From Leptobrachium leishanense (Eukaryota > Chordata > Amphibia > Anura > Megophryidae), in contig CM019072.1 in NCBI GenBank assembly GCA_009667805.1, positions 41,174,654 through 41,238,653 of the forward strand: 64,000 nucleotides of DNA, read 5' to 3'. The notes beneath the pieces were generated by a model. That model was given only the letters and a program-made list of their open reading frames with translations, ran no database searches and was not told the DNA's origin. Each line of letters starts with the position of its first letter. The stretch's first letter is position 1. Positions 55,471-64,000 of this stretch are shown here, piece after piece. The position numbers and the translations under genes are program-made.

Positions 55471-55600
55471 AAATGTAATAACAAGGTCTGTATTTTTCTT
55501 TGCTGAAGTAGTTTGATGGAACGTTAAACTATCGGTGGCGGTCCAAGGTTCAGCACCCTGGACAGTAGTCGATGGTGAAACACTTCATCTAGTTTATTTC

Positions 55601-55779
55601 TTTCATATCGGGACCTTGGATAGAGTAAGTCTTCCGTTATCCACATCAGCCGTCTATGTTCTACAGATCAAGACCTTGGATAGCAACAAGTTGTTACTAT
55701 CCAAGGTCTTGATCTGTAGAAAATAGTCGGCTGATGTGGATAACGGCAGACTTACTCTATCCGAGGTCCCGATGTGAAA
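55601..55779. repeat. 179-bp imperfect palindrome
   Basis: Arms meet near 55690 (TAGCAACAAGTTGTTACTA). GGACCTTGGATAGAGTAAG and ATCCACATCAGCCG recur in complement. A further hairpin follows at 55789-55832. Confidence 0.88.
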
Positions 55780-55832
55780 AAAAAATAGATGAAGTCTATT
55801 TTTTTCACATCGGGACTTTGGATAGACTTCAT

Positions 55833-56660
55833 CCATTTAATTTTTTTCATATCGGGACCTTGGATAGATTAAGTATTGTCATGGTATAATCTCTGCACGT
55901 GAATACAACACGTTATATAGTGTACTTATCAGCCAAGCCTCCAATATGTCTATATTGGACTTACTGGACCTATTGCGGCTGTTGCCTCCAATATATCAGG
56001 GATTATTATTTCATAAGAAATCCATACGAGACACAAATATCAATCGTTTATATTTCTTAGAAATTCTCCTGAATTCTTTTAATTGTCTGTGTTTTGCTTT
56101 GAAAAATACAATAATCAATAATCGGATAAAAATATATATATTTATTACGTATACAAAAAAGTTTCAAATCTCATATCATAAACAAAAATTTATAAACCAC
56201 AATCCATCAGCATATAAAAACTAGCTTCACAATATATGTATCTCCGGTTAGTAACAGCATATATGATTAATATCATTTACCTTATCAGATAGTAACTAAT
56301 ACACAAATGTTAATAAACATTTCTGCTTAATACAACATGCATTTCCCAGCAAACAATGTTTAACCCGCCAGCTCTTATAGATATATATATATATCTCTAT
56401 ACTACATGGATCAACAAAAGATGAGCTAATTTAATGATAAGTAATAAAAACATATTTAGTGAATCCTCCCCTAATCGAGAATTAAACTTCTAATCTTTTG
56501 CTTTTTATTTTGTAGTTATATAATTCCTTGCTTATTAATTTTAATCACAGTTATTTCCAAATTCAATATATATATATTGGTATCAATCTTACAACATTTA
56601 TTTTTAGGAATAAATCCTTATATCCACTTCTTCATATTTCTATCTGCAGAATAGAAATAC
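55833..56660. other. AT-rich unassigned sequence
   Basis: No gene. The open frames at 55946-56224 and 56528-56824 have no domain, and the latter runs into M1. Confidence 0.4.
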
Positions 56661-56663
56661 TTA

Positions 56664-57545
56664 CAGGGTTATCCAAAGAGATTCGAAAAGTCACCGCACG
56701 TTCGGTGACTTTTCGTTCTCTTCAATTCGGTTCCTTTTGCCGATTGCATTTCGGTGACCCTGCGGTGTATTCAGCAAACAGCACAGGGTCCCCGAATTGC
56801 AGGGAAAAGCTGCCGCAAACCTGACGAAAACTAACCGAATGCACGCTGAAAACAAGCAAAAACATCTGGATTAACCTTCGAAAAACCCGAACAGGAGCCA
56901 CAGAGCCGAAGCAGCTGTGACGTAGAGGAGGGCAGTGAATAAATTAGCAAAACCATTTGTATGAATCTGGAAAAATGAAACGCTGTTTGCAAAGAAACTC
57001 CTGAGCGAAAATGTCTGACATTTTCACAGGAGGTCCAGGGAATGATAATAAAGAGGGCTGTTACAAAAAAAATAAGTAAACTGAACAAAAAAAATCAAAA
57101 AAAAATCGGACTTTTAAAAAAAAAAAAAATTCAGAAAAATGCTTAAAGTATCCTAAAAAATCTATAAATAAAGAGACTTTTTGCTGCAGAATTTTATAAT
57201 GAACGGTTTATTAGATATTGAATTAAAACGGGAATATTTTTAACATTGAAGCCTATGGGATTCTCCTGAATAAACTTGCCGAATAAAACCACCGAATGGC
57301 AGGGCATTAGGGGAACCTTTCACTGCTGGTTTGTGTTCTCTGAATAGCCGAAGCAGTGCTTTTCATGGAAATTTCACTGCCCTCGAACAGGCACTGAACA
57401 GGCACCGTATGTTCATGCAATTCGCCAGGATTTGGCGTATTGCCTGCTCTCTGGATAGCCGAATGGTCAGGAAAGGTAACCTAACGCTGATTTTCAGCGT
57501 TCGGTTACCTTTCACAAGCAATTCGGATCTCTTTGAATAAACCTG
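56664..57545 (+). mobile_element. M1 MITE copy j
   Basis: CAGGGTTATCCAAAGAG to CTCTTTGAATAAACCTG; exact 3-bp TSD TTA at 56661-56663 and 57546-57548. Confidence 0.9.
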
Positions 57546-57548
57546 TTA

Positions 57549-58934
57549 GAATTTTTGGAGTCACCCAAGTATCTGAGAAATCTCAGTCTACATTGCAAGA
57601 ATTTCTACAAATATATATAATTACATTAATTCCTTAATTTCATACATTACCTGTCCAATTTGGATTTTGATAAGTCTGCCTTGGAATTCCTGATGTAATA
57701 TTTTTGGAATGTGTGAAGATTATCGATATCAGATAATCAATGCATGTGAGTTAGAGATTTGGTGAGAGTCAGAGATTTGGTGAGAATCTTGATTGCCTCA
57801 TGTCTTGGGATCTGCCTGCATCGTGGTGTGAGTCTGAGTGTTGGAATCTTGCACACTCAGAGTGTCATGTGTACTGGACGTCTGAATGCATTGCGGTGTG
57901 AGTCTCTGAATGCTGGAATCTCGGACTGATTTGCAACCAACACTGCCACTTCAATTATAGTAAATTTGACGTCACTGGCAATATTATTAACACATCAAAT
58001 CTAATATTTACTATCCTCTAGAGGGCAGTATTGCACTTCTTAATTAATTCCACCATTTCTTTTTAATATTCTTATCTCGGGTCAAAAGGTCAATCTGACG
58101 TAACAAAGAACCTCTCTCTCAGTCACTAGACACTGTGTCTCTATCTGTCATACCTAATTTATATCCCTACTCCCTTTTGAAATTACTTACTATCAGCTAA
58201 ATTCTTTTCTGGTTAACTCAACAGAATCTATTCTTTAGTAATTTTTATTATTTACCAATTATATACTTTCTACAATATTTATTGGAGTATATATTTCCTA
58301 CTGTAAATATAATAAAATATACCTTGATTATAAACATATATTTTGTGAATATAAATCTATATTACAGAGATATTAACTATACCTCCTATACCTATACCCA
58401 AAAGACAAAATATCTTTTGTTTTAAAAATTTAAGACAGACCAATAAATTTAATTATGACACGTCTTAGCACTTAACTCTAGCCTTATCACACAAAAACAT
58501 TCTAGGTTCCTTCATGTCTGGCACTTCTTAAAAAAATATAAAAGACTTCACCCAGGAATGAATTCTGTAAAAAAAAATCTCGTTAATTTCTAAACCTAGA
58601 GAAAATTGAAAGAAAAAAAACTGTCTTTAAAAACAAAATGGCTACAGGCATCCATTTTAATTTTTCCTTTCTGTAATATACCCGACAGTCTTCCGTTATC
58701 AACATTTATGTAAAAATTAACTCTGGTTTCTGGTACTTCTCAGGTCTCCCAGGGACGGTAAAACGTCGGGGATTCTTGCATTGTGAAGGCCGCCAATGAC
58801 TCTCCATCCGGTAAACTCAGTGATTTATGGAATTGGTAATCTGTCGGTGTGCGGCCTTTCTGCTGCTCTGATGGGTAACGTTTAGTCTAACAGGTGACTC
58901 ATTTGAAGGTCATTGTGTTTTCTGTTCCCCGCAG
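57549..58934. other. low-repeat intergenic or intronic sequence
   Basis: AT-rich to about 58680, then more GC-balanced. Small degenerate GAGATTTGGTGAGA and GGTGTGAGTCT repeats at 57740-57910. No coding frame. Confidence 0.4.
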
Positions 58935-59013
58935 TGTCCAGCGAGTTCCTCGTATGGAGCCTTGACCTGGAACAGATGGAGAAACCTCATCTCGAGCTCT
59001 GGACCCAGAAGCA
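58935..59013 (+). other. exon-like segment A (79 bp)
   Basis: It is preceded by TTTTCTGTTCCCCGCAG and followed by GTAAGG. With the 72-bp MITE removed the donor would read GTAAGTG. Two frames are open (one gives SSEFLVWSLDLEQMEKPHLE). No family recognised; it may be non-coding RNA or chance. Confidence 0.25.
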
Positions 59014-59017
59014 GTAA

Positions 59018-59089
59018 GGCTGGGTTCACACCTCAGCGTTTTACAGCGATCAGGAAAGCGCTGTAAAACTCTGAGGTTTGAACGGGGCC
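59018..59089. mobile_element. 72-bp Harbinger-like MITE
   Basis: GGCTGGGTTCACACCTCAG and CTGAGGTTTGAACGGGGCC form a near-complete palindrome; exact TSD TAA at 59015-59017 and 59090-59092. Confidence 0.85.
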
Positions 59090-59187
59090 TAAGTGTCCTT
59101 CACACAGGAAGTTACTGAAGTGAAATGTTTATCTTTATATCTGGGATTTTTGGATCAAGACAGTCTCTTTCCTTCTCTGTGTCACAG

Positions 59188-59220
59188 ATTGTGCCCGTGG
59201 TCCCGTCTCACCGGATCAAG
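59188..59220 (+). other. exon-like segment B (33 bp)
   Basis: Acceptor TTCTCTGTGTCACAG and donor GTGATA. Its phase is compatible with segment A and with the segment starting at 60698. No family recognised. Confidence 0.2.
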
Positions 59221-59817
59221 GTGATAAGCCCTACATATCCGAGGGGATGAAAAAGGGGGTTACAATGTACATCATGACATGCATTACATGGAAAGTCACT
59301 GAGCATAACATGGCTAACTGTATCTGATAATAGGGCACATTTTCCCTCTTGTTTCGGGTCAGAAAGTCGTTGTTGGAGTGTGACACGGCATTATAATAAT
59401 GGGAATCATATTATCTTTTTGGGGTGTAACGTCCATTTAAACACACAATATACCCGCTGTGTGAGTCTCAGTCTGAGCTGACCCCGGGGTCATTTCGTCT
59501 GAGATCAGCCATTGTGGGGGGAATAAAGGAGCAGTGATCGTGTTATGGGGGACCTGGGTTTGTTTTCAGATACAACGATCACATGTATCCCCTCCATTAG
59601 ACATGTGCACAGCACAAAATTTTGTTTTGAACTAATGGATCATTCCTAAAATGCAATTTATTTAGTTACTAAAGAAATTCGTTTTCAGTTCTTTAGTATG
59701 AAAACTAATTTCATTCATCCGAAAACCAATGGATACAATTACTATTGTAGTGGCTCCACAGAGGGCTGAGATCGCTGCTCGTTTCAGTATCTCTCACTCT
59801 CAGCACAATGTGGGCCA

Positions 59818-60110
59818 TATTACATAGCTGGTGCTAACTTAACCAGAGCTGTTGTAAACTTCCCAGAGCCATTATAGCCTATGGAGGTTTTCAGTTTACA
59901 ACAGCTCTGGTTAAGTTAGCACCAACATTGTAATACTGCCCCGTGTCAGGCAAAGCTGCTACAGTAACTGACTGCTGCTCATCACAGCGCTCAGAGTTTC
60001 AGTAAAACTAATAAATAATATTTTTATATATAAGAGGTTAGAACAATATTATTTCCTTGTTTTACTGAAACTCTGAGCGCTGTTACAGTCAGTTACTGTA
60101 ACAACTGAGC
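59818..60110. repeat. two internal inverted repeats of the hAT MITE
   Basis: GGTGCTAACTTAACCAGAGC pairs with its complement at about 59825 and 59905. GCGCTCAGAGTTTCAGTAAAA pairs across 59990 and 60065. Confidence 0.85.
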
Positions 60111-60189
60111 CTGATATATTGTGCTGTGAGATAATGTAACAAGCAGCCGATCTCAGCACTCACAGCCACTGGATTTAAAGTCCTGAAAA

Positions 60190-60440
60190 AAAGGATCCTC
60201 TCTGTATAATGTATACAACATCCACCTGCATTAATTAATACCCCTCTCTGTATAATATATAGAACATCCTCCTGAATTAATTAATGCCCCTCTCTGTATA
60301 GAACATCCTCCTCAATTTATACCTTTCTCTGTATAATGTATATAACATCCTCCTGCATTAATACCCCTCTCTGTATAATGTATAGAACATCCTCCTGCAT
60401 TAATTAATGTCCCTCTCTGTATAGAACATCCTACTGCATT
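60190..60440. repeat. tandem array, 45-60 bp unit
   Basis: CCCCTCTCTGTATAATGTAT, AGAACATCCTCCTGCATTAA units, about five copies. Confidence 0.88.
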
Positions 60441-60749
60441 GGCATGTGGAGGGTGCAGAACTTCGGATGTTGTGATGTTGTGCTCTTCATTGCTGGTCTC
60501 CTTCACTCAATGTAATATCACAAAAAGGACTGAAACTAAAATGTAGTGCATTTTATTTTAGTTTCTTTTGCTTTTGTACTGAGCAGTTTCGTTTCTCTTG
60601 AGTCATACTAAAACTAAATTATCCCAAAATTCTGACTAAATCGTTTTAGTACTAAAACGAATGCACATGTCTACCCTCCATTCTCTTCTTCCCACAGGAT
60701 TCCAGGGATGAGCTGGTTCATGGAGCATCACCGTGTATTATTTGCATAT

Positions 60750-60907
60750 GTATTCAAGAAGGAATTTTTTCCCAGTGTGTGGCATATTGGCGAGCGTTTC
60801 AGACTGGGTTTTTTTTGCCTTCTTTTGGATCAACAGCAGTAGGTGATGTGTGAGAGGTTGAACCCGATGGACGCATGGTTTTTTTCAGCCTATAGAACTA
60901 TGTATTT
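60750..60907 (+). mobile_element. CR1 LINE 3' tail
   Basis: TTCAAGAAGGAATTTTTTCC, TTGGCGAGCGTTTCAGACTG and CAGCCTATAGAACTATG match the tail at 15086-15260 in sense orientation. Confidence 0.85.
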
Positions 60908-61157
60908 ACCAACCAATCATATGCCAGCGTTCAATTTGTCTGGTGACCGCTGCACTGTCTGAGTCAGTTGGCAGTTGGCCTCTCTGTGAACAACAGTCAT
61001 TCAGCAGCTTGCTATGCTGTACTATAATAAAACCAGCACCACTCTTATCCCTATTTCTGCAACCGAGAGTCATTTGCACAAACGCCAAAGCAGCACAAAA
61101 ACTATACATTACACACAGGAGCTGACTCCCTGGATACCGGACCCTAAAATATTTACT
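60908..61157. other. unassigned spacer
   Basis: No gene or repeat recognised. Confidence 0.4.
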
Positions 61158-61161
61158 TTAA

Positions 61162-61940
61162 CCACTTGGCTGCTAAGGACGCACTGAGCGCGTCCTGCCA
61201 AGTGCACCTCCTGTGCTATGGACGTGCTGAGCGCGTCCTAGCGCAGGAGGCAGCAATCAGCCAGGATTCTTGCATGCCAGCCCAGCACTCCGGGACCCCG
61301 GGGGGGAAGACAGATGTCATCTTCGGCGGCACGATGACATCTATTTCAGGTGCCCCCCCCCGCGAGTGCGGAGGAGGTGCCTGAAAGGGAGGGAGTGAGG
61401 TCCTTCGGACCTCTCTCCCTCCCGATCGCCGGGGCCAGCGATCAAAGCTAGGCACGGTTTGAAAGGGCACAGCCTGCCCTTCCAAACCGTGCCTGGCTTT
61501 AACCCCTTGGGTGCCGGATCACGATTTGTGATCCTCTGCCGGAGCTGGCCGACATCCAGGATGTCGGCCAAGCTTCCGGGAACTCCCCCTGACGACTGGC
61601 ATCATTGTGCATAGTCTGGGAGTTAACCCCTAGTTGCCACCAATGGTGGAGATAGGGGGTTCCAATGAACCCCCTATCTCCCGATCCATGGCAGCTAGGG
61701 GTTAATGTTTGGTATTGCTGGATCAGCCAGAGCTTGGCCTTTCCAACGATATCAAACCTGATCATGTACAATTTAAATTAAAAAAATAAATAAAAAAATA
61801 AAAAAAGGAATAAAAAAATAAACAGGTTTTTTTTGTTTTGTTAATGCAGCAATATTGTTCCCATTTCAATTGTAATGTGAACAATGATGCTGCACTAACG
61901 ATTTTTGTATGGGGTGCGTTTGTTAAAATGATTAAAATGT
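61162..61940. mobile_element. piggyBac-like element (family P), interrupted by an L1-like element
   Basis: TTAA at 61158-61161 then CCACTTGGCTGCTAAGGACG; close to 17709-18560. It breaks off at GCGTTTGTTAAAAT where the L1-like element begins. The rest should lie beyond the window. Confidence 0.88.
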
Positions 61941-64000
61941 TGGGGCGTGGCCTGACGCCGAGCAGGGAAGACGTGCCTCGAGGGAGCTCCTGCAAGCTAG
62001 CTTTAATTTGCGATTTTCTTTGCCAAATTTTTAACACCCACGGCTGTAATTGCTCACCCTGTGCTCTCTCGGACCGCGGTGGAGATACGACGAGTCCCTT
62101 ACAACCCCCAGCTGTTTCTATATTGCCGCCGGACACCCGCGGGCCTACAGCACGAGGGAAGCCTGGGACCGGACCACCGCCACGCAAGCATCTGCTTCCA
62201 GGGACGCAGCTAACGGCTCCTTTAGGCCGGGACGCGACGCGCTCACCACCATCAGCTGCCCAGAGCTGAGTGAAGGCTATCCACCGGCTCCACAAAGGGA
62301 TCTCTCCCCTCGCCGACCGGGATACTCTCTGGCCGGCGCCTCGCACAGCGGCCTAAGGTAGTGGCCTTCCCCCGGGAGCACTTGACCCCCCCCCCTTCCA
62401 CCATTCTCCGGGAACCTTCGGAGGGAAGCTACGATCAGCACCATTAAGGCCCCCGACAGCGGACTTTCACCCGTCCCTAGAGGCCTCGAACGGGGAGGAA
62501 CTAGTTTCGGCCTGTATATCCCTCCACCCTGTGCCCTGGAGTCACGCTCGACTAGAATCTGCTGGCCACTATCTCGGGCCTACTCCGCTTACCTGCACTG
62601 TCGGACTGTGAGGAGCCGGACAGTGTCACTCTGGACTTAGCGTTGCGGTCTCCAGAAATGGGTAAGAAGCTACCCCCTGGTGTTACCCCGAAACACGCCT
62701 CTCGCCAGCGGGACATAAGGGACTCTATGGCCCGTGGGTCTGCTCCCCGTGGGGCAATGGCTTCCTCTCCCTTCCCCTCCGGCTATGAGTCTACAGATGA
62801 AGAGGATCCCTATTGGTCTCATGACACTGGAGCCGGAGCATCGTGGCTATACCCCGCCGTCCCGGTCGATGGGACCGCAGTCTACATCTACGGCAGCCAA
62901 AAAGCGGGCGCAAAAGAAGCGGAGGGCGGAGATGACAGCGACTTGGCGGCTGCACATGCCCCCCGAAAGGAGATCACTCGGAGAGGAACAGCTGCTCTCT
63001 GCTGCTTGCAGCGTGACCCCGGAGCGGGACGGCGCCTCCCCAGGTCCCCGGGGGCTGGAGTCCGTGGTGGGGGCATTCGGGCCTGGCACTGCTGCACTGG
63101 CGGCGGAGGAGGAGGATGCTCTCCCTTCCACAAAAGGGGACCTCCGCCAGATCCTGGCTGAGATCCGGGAAGTGTGGCGACCGGAGGTGGCCGCTGTTCG
63201 GGCTGAGGTGGAGGTGGTGCGTGCCCAGGTGACTGAGGTACGGAGAAGACTGAGGGGGTAGCGCTGGAGCAGACTCGCCTATCTGATCAAGTGGATCGCC
63301 TCCGCACCCAAGTGGAGGTCTTAACGCGCTCTGGGAAACTTTGGAGTCACGACACCGCCGTCGCAATATCCGAGTCAGAGGCATCCCAGATGTGGTCTCC
63401 ACAGAGGACCTGCTACCTTACGTGACCCGACTTGTGATCCAGGTATCTGGACTCCCTCCTACTACGCCGGAGGTCGTTGGAGCGGTGTTTCGAGTTCGGA
63501 GGGCTGCGGCGGCACCCAGGGGGAAGCCTAGAGATGCTGTGGTGGTTCTCCGAGATGTAGCCACGAAGGTGACCATTATGTCGGCTCCTGGCGCTCGAGA
63601 CCCCGTACAGTTCGAGGGGGCCACGTTGGAATTGTACCATGATCTGCCATATATGACACTGCTGTCTCGCCGACGGTTCCGAGACGTGACATCCGTCCTT
63701 CGCAGCAAGGGGATCAGATATCGGTGGGGCTTGGCTGGTTCCTTGGTAGTGACCCATGCCAACATTCCTTACACGGTCACTGACCCTGACATGGCTTGGA
63801 TCGACTTGGCGGTTGCTGGTATTACACCGGGGATGCCGGAGATTCAACCGGGCTGAGACATGTCGCTGTCCTACTCCTCGACTTTGGGTTCCCCGGGGGC
63901 CCTCGCTGGTTTTCCTTCTTTTTTTTTTTTTTTTTTTTCTTTTCTCTACATATTTCAGTCATCCTCTGTACTAAGCTTTTACTCTGGGACCCTATTTACT
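61941..64000 (+). mobile_element. L1-like element, 5' part, runs off the window
   Basis: Starts at GGGGCGTGGCC, the same start as the element at 35140. It has a 5'UTR of about 0.7 kb, ORF1 at 62658-63856, and the start of the region downstream of ORF1 with a T-rich tract. ORF2, if present, lies outside. Confidence 0.82.
62658..63856 (+). pseudogene. L1-like ORF1 with frameshifts
   Basis: Begins MGKKLPPGVTPKHASRQRD and ends with the same C-terminal domain as 38523-39136 (RYRWGLAGSLVVTHANIPYT). Two frame changes are needed, one between about 62840 and 62890 and one between 63240 and 63340, so this ORF1 is dead. RRM-like start RRRNIRVRGIPDVVSTEDL is retained. Confidence 0.85.

Larger units (their letters stand above)
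59598..60673. mobile_element. 1.1-kb hAT MITE
   Basis: TAGACATGTGCA and TGCACATGTCTA perfect ends; exact 8-bp TSD CCCTCCAT at 59590-59597 and 60674-60681. The interior is built from two long inverted repeats and a small tandem array. No coding region. Confidence 0.92.

Noticed and set aside
58741..58806. Further upstream exon joined to exon-like segment A
   Set aside because: All three frames contain stops.

Overview
The window looks like nuclear DNA of an anuran amphibian. The evidence is a vertebrate-type split chymotrypsinogen gene embedded in frog-style repeats: CR1 LINE tails ending in TTCTATG-type repeats, L2 tails ending in a TACAGCGCTGCGG block followed by AATAAT, T2/Kolobok MITEs with TTAAAGG ends, piggyBac-like TTAACCC elements, and many hAT and PIF/Harbinger-like non-autonomous elements. 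The species cannot be named from sequence alone. No prokaryotic genes, rRNA, tRNA or CRISPR were recognised.

The only host gene recognised with confidence is a plus-strand chymotrypsinogen B-like gene (ctrb). Six coding exons lie at 10394-10497, 14664-14743, 21270-21348, 22433-22613, 24126-24262 and 27589-27750. They join in frame into 246 residues with all ten chymotrypsinogen cysteines, the His/Asp/Ser triad and Ser189. The signal-peptide exon was not found and is probably upstream of the window. Introns of 1.1-6.5 kb are mostly filled with transposons. A poly(A) signal lies at 27804-27809.

Layout. 1-8671: a single roughly 0.85-kb MITE (called M1 here) split by four successive insertions: a hAT carrying a minisatellite, a family-X element carrying another minisatellite, a 4.6-kb hAT containing a second X element and a hairpin VNTR that is itself split by a third hAT, and a Harbinger-like MITE. 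8690-10393: piggyBac-like, M1 and L2 remnants. 10394-27830: ctrb, with a CR1 in intron 3 interrupted by a piggyBac-like element and a hAT MITE. 27866-32200: paired M1 copies, a minisatellite and a CR1 tail. 32205-34909: hAT carrying a 2-kb GGGCCCAGACCC array. 35140-39994: L1-like element with only ORF1, interrupted by a 2.5-kb hAT. 40000-47660: more MITEs, a solo LTR inside a 24-bp array, and a hAT carrying a minisatellite inside a 135-bp array. 47660-58700: M1, piggyBac-like, Tc1-like and Harbinger-like elements, a roughly 200-bp tandem array and an inverted repeat. 58700-60750: low-repeat DNA with exon-like segments, plus a hAT MITE. 61162-64000: piggyBac-like element interrupted by a second L1-like element that runs off the end.

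The main theme is that every large (>1.2 kb) non-autonomous hAT except the one at 36017-38514, and both family-X elements, carry an internal minisatellite. Four of these arrays share one core (GAGCTGG-GCAAATATCCATG-like) although their host transposons have different ends. Many insertions have exact target-site duplications, so the order of events can be read directly. Family names M1, X, P, H, Q and R are labels used only in this annotation.
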